Assembly (NCBI GenBank): GCA_020205615.1
Contig: JAINUW010000482.1
Coordinates: 479,501 to 543,500, forward strand
DNA length: 64,000 nt
Direction of reading: 5' to 3'
Source: Panax quinquefolius
Lineage: Eukaryota; Streptophyta; Magnoliopsida; Apiales; Araliaceae
Within the stretch, counting starts at the first letter, position 1; each line of letters begins with the position of its first letter. Below, in pieces: positions 47,214 to 59,989 of this stretch. The notes below the pieces were generated by a model that ran no database searches, was not told where the DNA came from, and worked only from the letters and a program-made list of their open reading frames with translations. The position numbers and the translations under genes were made by a program.

Positions 47214-47221
47214 TATAAATA
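47214..47221 (+). promoter_or_regulatory. TATA box of the T2 3' LTR
   Basis: TATAAATA in the same context (followed by GAGGG) as in the other T-family LTRs. Confidence 0.6.
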
Positions 47222-47639
47222 GAGGGCTGGGGGTGGCCATTTGAGAAAAAAAGATAGGCGAGGAAGCCCTGTCCAATTTGCTCTATACACACCTCATATT
47301 GAGTGTTTCCTCATTTTAAACATCTGTTAGCTCACATATAGCTATATTTTTACCGGCGGGAGCCGGCGGGAGTTGAGTGTTTATCCATATAGAGTCATAG
47401 AAGCCTGCATTGGCAACCCACTGTAAGCCTTCTCACACTCTATAAAGTCTTTCTCTTCATCTTTGCACACACTATTCTACACATTGAGAGTCGTGTTGTG
47501 TGTGTATGCCCGGACTTTGGTCCGTGGTTTTCATTTTTGTCTGTATATATATACTTATATATATATATATTTGAATATGGACTAACATTATCGAGTTATG
47601 CCTCAATTGAGCCTAGACTTATGTTTAGAGCGTTTACTT

Positions 47640-47684
<45 letters not shown>

Positions 47685-47737
47685 TGCTGTTGTATACATA
47701 TCGATGAGCCTGGATTTTATATTCAAGCGTTTTTTTG

Positions 47738-47796
<59 letters not shown>

Positions 47797-47950
47797 TTAC
47801 ACCCGCCTGGAGTTTACTTCGTGGCGGTTGATCGTCTTTACTTCTTTCTTTACATTTAGTCCCGCCTGGAGTTTACTTCATGGCAGTTGATCGTATTTAC
47901 TACTTTATTTACTTTTCTGATCCCCCATGGAGTTGCTTCGTGGTGGTGGT

Positions 47951-47987
<37 letters not shown>

Positions 47988-48879
47988 GCTTTTATATACT
48001 TACATTTTCGATCCCCCATGGAGTTGCTTCGTGGTGGTTGATCATGTTTGTATATATATATTCTGACTTTTATATATATAATCGCTATCGCTTTTCATAT
48101 AAACTGCGGTATCATGTGAGCCTAGGAATCATGTGATCACAGATTCATTCTATTGAATCTAGATTCGATTCCCGTGATGGACATTTTCAGCTGTAAGCAG
48201 CTTGTATATTATTTACAATGTCTAAATTTCCTTGGATGGCTGTCATGCCCATGAGGAGTTCGGCATTGCTGTATATTATTTTCTCGAAGATACTTCGCAT
48301 CTCAAAAATAAAAGCAAACAAGCCGAACATCTAATAATAAAATGGAAGTATCAAAGGCCTCAATTACTATTGAGCACATGGTTTGAAAAACCTCTTTTAC
48401 AAAACCTCATTGCTATATCTTGTTTAAAATTGAATTTTTATATAAATTCAAACCCTCTGCATATAGGTACGAATGAGGCATAGCACTACTTCCAAATAAT
48501 TGCACAATGATCCACACACACACACACACACATTCATATAACAGTTTCTTGAAAAGTGACGGTCACCATGGCAACATGGATGTCGGGGGGTGCCTAACAC
48601 TTTCCCTCCGCATAATCAAGCCACCGAACCCAAATGAATCTCGGTTTCACAGACTCGTTTAATAGTGTCATTTCACTGGGTCAATGTACAAACCTTTTTC
48701 GGTTGCGTTGGTGCAACCAGTTAAAAACACCAATTGGCGACTCTTAAAGTCAAATCGTCGACATTACACATGTCGGACCTTTTTCACTTGTTTTTTCAAA
48801 CAAATCTCACATAATAATGAGAACACTAAAGAACAAGTAACGAAAAGGGACAGCTAAAAATTCCGACGTCGACAGGAAG

Positions 48880-49467
48880 TACATAGGAGAGAGATAGAAT
48901 TTACATCATGAAGAAAATCAGAAAAGATGAGGTACGCAGACCCTATTTAATAAAATTCAGTCATTCAAACATCCAACCAAAATAAATCCAATCACATTGG
49001 TCAATAGTCTATAATCAATCACATTTATTATTATACATATCATCATATGTATCATTAAATAAAAATATTTTATATATATATGAATATCATTTATGGGCAT
49101 TATTATTATTATGGGCATTCCAATTTCAACATTCCATATATATATATATATATATATTATCATACTAACGGAATTCGCGTGGCACCAGATCTATTGTTTC
49201 CTAAATCACCTTATATGAATCTTGTTTATTATTATAAACATGTATATAATATATATATTAATATATATCATATAGATTTCCAACATATTCCATGAAGTTG
49301 CAGGAGGAATTGGCTTTCCACGTGACCATGCAAACTATCTTATTTATAATATTATATAATTCTCGTGGCCCAAGAAAAAAACATGTTAACATAACTATCA
49401 CATTATATATATAAGGTTTCCGGGAGATTTGATATTAAATGATGATCCTGGTCATGCCACTAACGTG

Positions 49468-49523
<56 letters not shown>

Positions 49524-49711
49524 CAATTCACCCACGGATTGATAAAAAAACGGTTTCGAAAACAGTTTTTGGTAAAAATAATTTATTTTTTCATAAAATA
49601 ATAATTTTATACAATAAATTATGCTCAATAAATTATTCAAAATACATATCCATATATATATATGGAATCAAAAGAATTAATAATTTGCATAAAGTTTGGC
49701 TTTGATATCAC
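48880..49711 (-). other. Copia-A leader, part next to the 5' LTR
   Basis: Continues 17907-16911 beyond T2 and matches 58698-59989 of Copia-B, which is longer. It holds a 60-bp perfect palindrome of (TA)n with TGAATT/AATTCA ends (49466-49525). The primer site is at 49699-49711 (GTGATATCAAAGCC on the minus strand, initiator tRNA-Met type with two changes). No coding frame. Confidence 0.8.
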
Positions 49712-51257
49712 TGTTAGGTTTTGTGAAAATCAAAGTAGCAATCAAATTGCAAAAATAGCGGAAGCAAAATAAAATTAGATTTTAAAATTTTTCACAAACC
49801 AATTATTCGGATTATCCTTTATGCATATTATTAATTAAAACGAAGAATAAGAAGTTATGGAATCATACCCTTGTAAATACGAGCTTCCACAGGTACGAGT
49901 TCACCTCTTAGTTTCTCCGTGATCTCCTTGAATCTCCGGGTAGATTCCTTCATTTGATCAATGTTAGCTACCCAAGTGTATGGCCTCTAGAGGTGATCCA
50001 TCAAAGAAGAACAATCTTCAATAAGAAGGGTGTATTGGCTCAAACCCTAGTTTTTCCTATATCTATAGAAAAAGGGGCGTACTCTCCAACTATTGGAATT
50101 AAGTATATATTTTTGATATCTGATATAAGACTCCTCTTATAAAGATATCAGGTAACCCTATTAAAATAAGGTATTATTTATTTAATTAAACTCTTTTAAT
50201 TAAATGGGCTCCCTAATCCTATTAGGGATAATTAATTAAACTTCTTTAACTAATTTTCCCTACTAATCCTATTAGAAATAAATGAGAATACTTATATTAA
50301 ATTAATTCCTAAACTCTTTTAGAAATTAAAATAATAATAATTGTAATAATATTAATAAGACTCCTCTTATTAATTTATATTTAATATTTTTAAAATATTA
50401 AATAATAAATATTAAGCTATTTAATCTATTCTATCACCATAGATTAAATTAAATATACTTGATATATTATTACGATTATATCATTAACTTCTTAAATAAT
50501 TATTCTTCCTTTTATGGTGTGACCCTTTAGGTTCTCCATATTAAACCTAGGTTGTGAATAAATCAATTAGAATAATTCTAATCTTATTTAAATAAATAAA
50601 TTAAGCGATTAATTTATTTAAATAAATAATATTTATTCTACAATAGGATAAGCCTCCCAATGATCGGCGACTTTCCGAGATAATATAGATTTCAACATTA
50701 ATCATAAAATAACCTTTGAGTTAATAGTTACTGTACAATTCAATCCTTCCACCATCTGATGTTTCAATTAAATATAAGACATGGAATTCTTCACAAGTCT
50801 TATTTTATTTAATTATATATATTTTGATTCCTAAATGCACAACTCCTAATGAATGCAAATTAGAAACTACTTTCTAATTTCATTCCACCTTAGCCAAGGA
50901 TTCCTGGGTTGTCATTTATCGAATCACATAGGACATTTATCTTCTTTTACTAGAAGTGGTAGATTTTTTATTGATTATTCACTATCTTCATATTTAACTT
51001 ATTACACCCAAGCATTCCCTTTGATATACTCTAAGAGTCTTAAGGAATAAGTCAAAGTGTAATTCATTATATATAAGATAATATGATTAACTCAAGTCTA
51101 AGGATCATTTGTACTACAATCACTACAGAAATTCCTATTGACAGACAAGTAAAACTCCATTAGGTATTTCTTAGCGAGTCACGTTCAGTGAACTTATTCT
51201 CTAATAAGCACCTACATACTTGCTTTAGTGTCTCCACACAAATGATCATGAGATCAA
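49712..51257 (-). repeat. Copia-A 5' LTR, inner part
   Basis: Starts TGTTAGGTTTTGTG and ends at AGATCAA, where Copia-B was inserted; the rest is at 61904-62216. ATCAA at 51253-51257 is the left target duplication of Copia-B. Confidence 0.9.
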
Positions 51258-52822
51258 TGTTAGGTTTGTAATATTCAAGAACGCAATCAAATTGCAAAAT
51301 AATGCGGAAACGTGGAAAAATCAGAGTTTAAAAATTTTACAAACCATATACCCGGATCACCCTTTCGGCACAATTATTAATTAAACGAAAAAGATAACGA
51401 ATGAGAATCATACCCTTGAAGATCGAGCTTCCTCGTGTACAAGTTCACCTCCAATCCTTTTTCGCGTTCAACTTGAATCCACCGGGCTTGGTTCCTTCCT
51501 TTGATCGGCGTTAGCCACCCAAGTGTTTGGCCTCTCAGAGGTGATCCACCAAGGAATAATAAAGATTCAAGAAATGGGTATTTGGCTCAAACCCTAGTTT
51601 TCTATCTCTATAGAAAAGAACGTACTCTCCAACAAATTAGAATTATGTCGTATGTTGAAAAAGTCAACAACCCCACACCCATAATAAGACTCCTCTTATT
51701 TATAGATGTGGGCAACCCACCTTAACAATTAAGGAATTGGGATTTATTTAATTAATTAAATTCTTTTAATTAATTAAGCTCCCTAATCTTATTAGGGATA
51801 ATTAATTAAACTCCTTTAACTAATTTTTCTTCCTAATCCAATTAGGAATAAATGAGAGTACTTATATTAAATTAATTCCTCAACTCTTTTAGAAATTAAA
51901 ATAATAATAATTGTAATAATATTAATAAGACTCCTTATTAATTTATATTTAATATTTCTAAAATATTAAATAATAAATATTAAGCTATTTAATTTATTCT
52001 ATCACCATAGATTAAATTAAATATACATAACATATTATTACGATTATGCCATTAACTTCTTAAATAATTATTCTTCCTTTTATGGTGTGACCCTTTAGGT
52101 TCTCCATATTAAACCGGTTGTGAATAAATCAATTAGAATAATTCTAATCTTATTTAAATAAATAAATTAAACGATTAATTTATTTAAATAAATAATATTT
52201 ATTCTGATAGGATAAGCCTCCCCAAATGATCAACGACTTTCCAGATAATATAGATTTTAACATTAATCATAAAATAACCTTTGAGTTAATAGTTACCGTA
52301 CAATTCAATCCTTCCACCATACAATGTTCCAATTAAATATAAGACATGGAATTACTGTCAAGTCTTATTTTATTTAATTATATATATTTTGATTCCTAAA
52401 TGCACAACTCCTAATGAATGCAAATTAGAAACTACTTTCTAATTTCATTCTACCTTAGCCAAGGATTCCTGGGTTGTCATTTATCGAATCACATAGGACA
52501 TTTATCTTCTTTTACTAGAAGTGGTAGATTTTTTATTGATTATTCACTATCTTCATATTTAACTTATTACACCCAAGCATTCCCTTTGATATACTCTAAG
52601 AGTCTTAAGGAATAAGTCAAAGTGTAATTCATTATATATAAGATACTATGATTAACTCAAGTCTAAGGATCATTTGTACTACTATCACTACAGAAATTCC
52701 TATTGACAGACAAGTAAAACTCCATTAGGTATTTCTTAGCGAGTCACGTTCAGTGAACTTATTCTCTAATAAGCACCTACATACTTGCTTTAGTGTCTCC
52801 ACACAAATGATCATGAGATCAA
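51258..52822 (-). repeat. Chimeric B/A LTR, truncated
   Basis: The left part is B-like (TGTTAGGTTTGTAATATTC, GATTATGCC at about 52044). From about 52135 on it is A-like (AGAATAATTC, CATAAAATAACC, CACAACTCCTAATGAATGC). It ends at AGATCAA exactly where the interrupted A LTR ends at 51257. Length 1565 bp. Confidence 0.88.
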
Positions 52823-54708
52823 TGTTAGTTTGTAATATTCACGAACGCAATCAAATTGCAAAATAATGCGGAAACGTGGAAAAATCAGAGTTTAAAAATT
52901 TTACAAACCATATACCCGGATCACCCTTTCTGCACAATTATTAATTAAACAAAAAAGATAACGAATGAGAATCATACCCTTGAAGATCGAGCTTCCTCAG
53001 GTACAAGTTCACCTCCAATCCTTTTCGCGTTCAACTTGAATCCACCGGGCTTGGTTCCTTCCTTTGATCAACGTTAGCCACCCAAGTGTTTGGCCTCTAG
53101 AGGTGATCCACCAAGGAATAATAAAGATTCAAGAAATGGATATTTGGCTCAAACCCTAGTTTTCTATCTCTATAGAAAAGAACGTACTCTCAACAAATTG
53201 GAATTATGTCGTATATTGAAAAAGTCGACAACCCCACACCCATAATAAGACTCCTCTTATTTATAGATGTGGCATGACCCACCTAAACAATTAAGGAATT
53301 GGGATTTATTTAATTAATTAAATTCTTTTAATTAATTAAGCTCCCTAATCTTATTAGGGATAATTAATTAAACTCCTTTAACTAATTTTCCTCCTAATCC
53401 AATTAGGAATAAATGAGAGTACTTATATTAAATTAATTCCTCAACTCTTTTAGAAATTAAAATAATAATAATTGTAATAATATTAATAAGACTCCTCTTA
53501 TTAATTTATATTTAATATTTCTAAAATATTAAATAATAAATATTAAGCTATTTAATTTATTCTATCACCATAGATTAAATTAAATATACATAACTTTATA
53601 TTATTACGATTATGCCATTAACTTCTTAAATAATTATTCTTCTTTTTTATGGTGTGACCCTTTAGGTTCTCCATATTAAATAGGTTGTGAATAAATCAAT
53701 TAGAACAATTCTAATCTTATTTAAATAAATAAATTAAACAATTAATTTATTTAAATAAATAATATTTATTCTCTGATAGGGATAAGCCTCCACTAGCGAT
53801 CAGCGACTTTCCGGATAATATAGATTTTAACATTAATCATTAAAGAACCTTTGAGTAAATAGTTTCAAATACAATTCAATCCTTCCACCATCTGATGTCC
53901 CAATTAAATATAAGATATGGAATTCTTTGTCAAGTCTTATTTTATTTAATTATATGTATTTCGATCCTTAAATGCCTGACACCAAATAATGCAAATTAGA
54001 AACTCCTTTCTAATTTCATTACGCTTAAGCCAAGGACTATTGGGTTGTCATTTATCGAATCACATAGGTCATTTCTCTTCTTTTAATAGAAGTGGTAGAT
54101 TCTTTATTGATCATACATTATCTCCATATACAACTTATTATACCCAAACATACCCTTTGATATACCCTAAGGGTCTTAAGGAATAAGTCAAAGTATAACT
54201 CATCATACACAAGATACTATGATGATCTCAAGTCCAAGGATCACTTGTACTACTATCACTATAGGAATTCCTATTGACAGGCAAGTAAAACTCCATTAGG
54301 TATTCCTTAGCGAGCCACGTTCAGTGAACTTATTCTTTAATAAGCACCTACATACTTGCTTTAGTGTCTCCACACAAATGATCATGAGATCAATCATCCT
54401 CATCAATGAGCAAACAGCGTATGTACCAATCTATCCGGATTCACTAATCCCCAATTTAGTAATCAATGATTGGGAACTATTTTAGTTTTAAGCTTTCTAA
54501 GAATTTAGATCTCATTAGAATGATCATCATCATTATTCTAAAAGCATTGCTTAAAACTATGGGTTTATCACATATTATAAAAACGACATCATGTAAATAA
54601 TTAAAAGCCTTTAATAAATTAATACTTTTTATTAATAAATGAATAAGATTGTTACAAAGTATATGCTTTATCATCAAACATGATTGGCTTGTGTGCATAC
54701 TACTTTCA
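52823..54708 (-). repeat. Copia-B 3' LTR
   Basis: 1886 bp, TGTTAGTTTGTAATATTC to CATACTACTTTCA, B-like throughout (GATCCTTAAATGC). It is followed by the polypurine tract complement ATCTCCCACTTGC. Confidence 0.9.
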
Positions 54709-54721
54709 ATCTCCCACTTGC

Positions 54722-56440
54722 ACTAAACCCGATCGTCATGGTATCTCATACTCTTCTTCTCTAAGTGGCGATTATCCTGCTTTGTTGGATAAGCTTTAGT
54801 TAATGGATATGTAATGTTGTTCATGAGAGTCCACTATCTCTATAGTGATTTTCCATCTTTCAATGATTCTAATAATCAAATGAAAGTGCCACTGACACAT
54901 GTTTAGATCCAAGATGAGACTTAGGAACTATTCTAGTTACGTAATGAACTTATCATCCAAACAATCAACTTGCGACTTTATTTATAGCTATATACTTTGT
55001 CTTTATCACTAAACCGGGAACTCTTTCTTTGTTTGGAACCTTTCAATTCACTACACCAGCATTCAAGGTAACCCTTTACCTTAAAGTGGATTTTTTCTGT
55101 CGTCTTGAGTGCATGCGAAAAACTTGAGTGCATTAAGCCCTCTAGTTTTAATTTAGACCCACCATGAATATGATCACATCCTTAGTCTTGGGTTAAGCAC
55201 TTTAAGATGTTTTCAGCGACTCATAGTGAACTTCTCCATAATATGATTGATCAACATCGGTCTCGTACATTTCATTGCATTCATGATTGTCACTCATGCG
55301 ACCTCTTTTTCGAGAGTGCGTGGGGACTATTAAGAGATACACTCCATAGCTCATCGACATGAGACATCTCTTGAGTTTGCCATGCTAAGCGACTTTAGCA
55401 TCAAATGAATATCGTTCTTTGGGTTAAGTCGAGCATCCTCTTAAATCTATCTATATAGATTTATATCCCCAATTAAGATACTCTTCCCAAATCATTCGTG
55501 GAAGAATGTTTAGACAACTTTATCTTTCTTGATTGTAGCATTGGTATGTTATTCCTCATAGTAGTAGTATATCAACATATAATACTAGAAATTTCACGAC
55601 GCTCCCCTTGACCCTTTTGTACACACTAGAAGTCTTACATCATCGCATGTAACTCGGATCATCATCTTCTATGATCGTACCTCATCATCATCATCATCCA
55701 TGATGAATCCATACCTCTGGGTATCTTGATCTTATTCGATTCTGATTGGTTGTGGTACAATAGGTACATCTCTGAGTTCCTCTTATTTGACTTATAGTAT
55801 TTTGTAGTTCTTGAACTCTTCAAGATCTATTATCCTCCCACTAGCCCCTTTAATAATAAACACATTTATCTTAGAAGGCAGCATGTTTCGCAACAAACAC
55901 CTTTTGCTAAGTAGGATTATAGAACATATACCCTAAACTTACTTTAAGATGTCCCACAAATCTGTACATGTCAAATCTTGTCCCAAGCTTATCCTTTGAA
56001 ACCTTTTCACATAAGTTGAACAACCCCTTGTCTTAACATACTTAAGATTAGGAATCCTCCCATCCATAACTTTTATGGAGTCTTGAAATTTGGATTTTGA
56101 GGTTACCTTTTCGTAGAATGTCGACCATGTATCAGGACATGATCCTAGAAGGATCTTTGGAATGTCGGTAAAATCATTTTGGACCGTACCATGTTCATCA
56201 AGGTATGATTTTTCCTTTCGGATACATCAATCAATTATTACGTATCATGAGGTGTCCATTATGAGAAAAACCATTTGAGATGATCTAGAAACTTATTGCA
56301 CAAGTATTTATTCCTTGATCTAATCAAAGAATCTTAATACTTTGCCAATTTGTTTCACTTACGAATTCTTTGAACCTTTCAAATAATTCACACTTGTATT
56401 CAACAAATACATACATTCAACTCTTTGAATGATCATCTCC
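54722..56440 (-). pseudogene. Copia-B RNase H, RT and integrase remnants
   Basis: DNA-level homology to 12968-15600 of Copia-A in the same order, but no long frame survives. It is shorter than the A counterpart by about 900 bp, and the alignment of the RT part (13880-14560 in A) is largely missing around 55600-55690, so an internal deletion removed much of RT including its catalytic motif. I cannot give exact domain limits. Confidence 0.7.
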
Positions 56441-57690
56441 TTTTCTTATACTAGTTTGTTCAATTTACAAAATAATTTTTCACGTAAGTCAAGTATACAA
56501 AATCCATTAAATAATCTTTCGGTTCTATCTGAAACATTATTATTATAAATAAAACAACAATTGTTCTTAATTATAATACCAAAGATTTCATTGTCCAACA
56601 ATAAAATGGAAATAATATTTTTTAACAAGAAGCTGGAATACAATAACAACTTATTGACTTAATAGATTTGCCGTAGGCTTTGCTAAATTATAAGTTTCTA
56701 TGGCTAATATGGCAACCTTTGCTACATTTCCACATATAGGATTACTTATATTTGTTTAGCTTTCTATACGCTTGGTCCCTTCATAAATCTATATTTATGA
56801 TAACCAAAGTCGATATCCAATACCCAAGTAGAACCTTGACTTAAAGAAAATTTATTTCAATCATGAACAAAAGCGTATTATGGCAAGAAACTTCACTAAG
56901 CTTCTTTGGTTAGCCTCTGCAAGATGCTTCATGATTTCTTTCCGGTGTCGGGCTTATTGCGGTGGAAGCAAGCTCCTTTGCTATCCGTGTCGGTTTTGTT
57001 CTTATTATCTTTTGTTTATGCCTTTCTATTTACCTTCTTTGAATCGATCTTCTTTTCAGAAGATCCTTTGGCCCCTACCAGTAAGACTTGATCTTTCTTG
57101 GTTGGAATGTGACTCTCAACATTTTTCAATATGTTAAGCAAATCAGCGAGGCTGATATCTAGCTTGTGCATATGAAAAATTCACAACAATTGTGAAAGGA
57201 GTCCGAGAGTGAGTGCAAGATCAAATCTTGGCTCAACTCTCCATCCATGACAAAACCAGTTGTCCTAAATGATCAATCAAATTGATTATGTTAAGAAATT
57301 TTTTATACATACTATAGTGCCATTGGCCATTCTAGATCGGAAGAGCTCCTTAGATATCTGATATCTATCAGTCCTACTTTCCTCACCATCAACTACTTGA
57401 TGTGCAGGAATATAGTAGGAGCATCCATAGTTTCATGCTGACGCTGAAGCTCGTTACTAATGGATGCGAGCATGATGCATTGAGCCAACTATACATCATC
57501 TTGCCACTTTCTAAAAGTAGAAATGTCTTCCTCGGAGGCATTATGCGCAACCATTGTGAGGATAGGCGTATTAAGGACATAAGATAGCTTTTCACTATGA
57601 GAACTATTCTCAAATTCCTTAACCAATCCGTTTAATTGATTGCGGTTAATTTAGCATCTAATATGCTTCGCATGATGATAGTAATTTTAG
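56441..57690 (-). pseudogene. Copia-B protease and gag remnants
   Basis: Frame 56649-56446 reads NIISILLLDNEIFGIIIKNN, the post-protease block of Copia-A. The DNA at 56780-57690 follows the knuckle and gag regions of A (plus-strand phrases GATCGGAAGAGCTCCTTAGAT and CATCTTGCCACT occur in both). Frames are broken throughout. Confidence 0.75.
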
Positions 57691-59545
57691 ACATTGTAAA
57701 ATTACGTAAATGAATTTGTAATTAACAACATTTTAACATACATTCTTTTATTAATTACCAAAATAAATTAGGTCTTGTTTTAAATTGGTATCTCCACTAT
57801 TTTCTTCAAACTATATTACCCTCACTTATATAGTTCGGCAAAATCTAATTAAAGATTTGCTAGTGAGAATAAGGATCCCATTTCAAATGTATATAGCCTT
57901 GTGGTACACACAACAAACTATATATAAATAAATAGGTAGACAACTTTTGTCAATTACATCAACTATGCAACTCCTTTTCATTTGCCTCTTAGATTATTTT
58001 GATCAAGTGGTGGCACATCCGAATCAAAATTATCCAAGTTAAGTCAGACCTAGCACTCCATATATTCAAAAAAGAAAAATATCATCCTTGTGGTGACCTG
58101 ACAAAACAATATTGTTCAATTTTCTTTATAAGCATCAAATGTGATAAATTAACATCTTAAATACTTAATACTTACCTTGTGGTGACACAACAAACTCATA
58201 TTAAATATTTAATACTCTATTAATTTTATCATGCTAGAAAGGCGACGTTCGATATTCCAAATATATTTGAGCGCTTAGGACTTAATATAAAAAATTGAGG
58301 GTTTGTTATTAATTTGTCTCATCTATTTTAGCGCGTGCACATATATATATATAAAATACGCAATATATTAATGAACATGCTGAAGCATGTTTGCATAATA
58401 TATAATATATATAGTATAAGCATGCACATATAGAATACTATATTCTACTCGAATTGATTATGGACTTTTATTCTAGTTTGGTTCACTAGAGCCACCAAGT
58501 GAACAAAAAAGGTGGCTCCCTAGGGGTGCAAGAAATAATATTTAAATATAACTATTACATTTAAACCCGGGCTCCATTACAAACAGGTCTTCTAGCGCTC
58601 CTTGCTCCTTGATCTCCAATTTTTTAAAATTAATTCTAACTATTCCTATTACAAAACTATTTAAAATAAATAGAAACCTTGATCGTGATCGAGGGAAGTA
58701 CATAGGAGGAGATAGAATTTACATTAAGAAAAAATTAGAGAAAGGCAGCACTGTGAGACCCCATTTAATAAAACCCATACATTCATGCATCCAACTAAAA
58801 TAAAATCCAATCACATTGGTCGATAGTCCATAATCAATCCCATTTATTATCATACACATCACCATATGCATCGATAAATAACATTCATCTTATGAATAAT
58901 AAACATTTAATATATATATTGATATCATTTAATGGGCAAATTTAGTTAGTATAAAATCTAATTTTGAATCAAAATAAACTCCTTTATTTTAATCCAAATT
59001 TAAATCAAAATAAAACTATTTTATTTTAATTTATCCAATTTTGAATAAAATAAACTATTTTATTTTAATCAAAAAATAAACTCCTTTATTTTAATTAATT
59101 ACGGAATCAATTCCATGTAAAAAAATTATTATTAAAGGAAACACGAATTCTTTTCCTATTCACAAATAAACTTCTTTATTTTGAATAATATGAAATCTTA
59201 TTTCATATTTAAATAAACTCCTTTATTTAAAAAAACGGATTTTCTTTCCTATTCACAAATAAACTCTTTTATTTTGAATAATATGAAATCTTATTTCATA
59301 TTTAAATAAACTCCTTTATTTAAGGAAATTAGGATTCTCTTTCTATTCACAAATAAACTCCTTTATTTTAGGAAACATGGAATCCAATTTCAACTCCAAT
59401 TAGTTATCATGGAATCCAATTCCAACTCTAATTAGTTAGCATGAATTTTAATTTTAAAATTAAAATAAACTTTTATTTTAAGATTAAGATAAACCTTTTA
59501 TTTTAAAATTAAAATAAGCTTTTATTTTAATTATAAAATAATTAA

Positions 59546-59587
<42 letters not shown>

Positions 59588-59989
59588 CTATATATATATA
59601 TATAATATAATAACCAATATATATAAATATATATATTATATAAAGACCGTTTGAGGAAAAAAAAAATTTAATCAAACTTCCATAATAATATTATATATAT
59701 AATATTCAAGAACAGTTTTATATATAATATAAAAATAACTTCTGATGGTTTTTATATTGCGTTCTTGAATGGTTCTTGAATATATAAAAGATCGTTATTC
59801 CTTTGGAGGATTCAGCAATCACGGATTCAGCAAAATTATAATCGGCATCCGCGATTTATTTTATTTTATTTTTTTAATAAATTTTATCTGATAAAATTAT
59901 GCCCAATTAAATTGTTCTAAACACATATCAATATACATACTAAATTAAAATAATTAATAATTAGCATAAAAGTTTGGCTCGATGCCCTT
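57691..59989 (-). other. Copia-B leader
   Basis: Matches both leader parts of Copia-A and shows the site where T2 entered Copia-A, still empty (58693-58705). The three core hairpins recur at about 57889-57924, 58074-58118 and 58157-58214, more worn. The compact hairpin is AACATGC-TGAA-GCATGTT (58374-58391). A 500-bp array of AAATAAA/TTTATTT hairpins (59040-59525) and a (TA)n tract (59551-59585) are extra to Copia-A. The primer site next to the LTR is badly mutated. Confidence 0.8.
59040..59525. repeat. Array of AAATAAA-NNNN-TTTATTT hairpins
   Basis: About ten units such as AAATAAACTCCTTTATTT (59089, 59209, 59309, 59353), AAATAAACTTCTTTATTT (59166) and AAATAAACTCTTTTATTT (59266). Arms are nearly constant and loops vary by one or two bases. 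Units are separated by 20-45 bp of partly repeated spacer (ATATGAAATCTTATTTCATAT). Confidence 0.8.

Larger units (their letters stand above)
17913..48874 (+). mobile_element. T2: Tat-like LTR retrotransposon with antisense PMD gene
   Basis: T2 spans from the 5' LTR start TGTACACACTC to the 3' LTR end CGTCGACA, with GGAAG duplicated. Its own sequence is only 17913-20640 (minus a small insertion), 39162-43926 and 45493-48874. The missing part (end of 5' LTR, primer site, gag, protease, RT, most of integrase) was lost in a deletion that also removed one end of G1. The integrase remnant at 39163 and the antisense PMD gene show the element was originally a coding Tat-lineage member. Confidence 0.88.
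46320..48874 (+). repeat. T2 3' LTR
   Basis: Complete, 2555 bp, TGTAGACACTC to CGTCGACA, with GGAAG (48875-48879) following. It contains the hairpin array (46440-46755), a TATA box at 47214-47221, TA modules (47540-48080) with long (TA)n tracts at about 47645-47681, 47743-47790 and 47952-47981, and a (CA)n tract near 48515. Confidence 0.92.
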
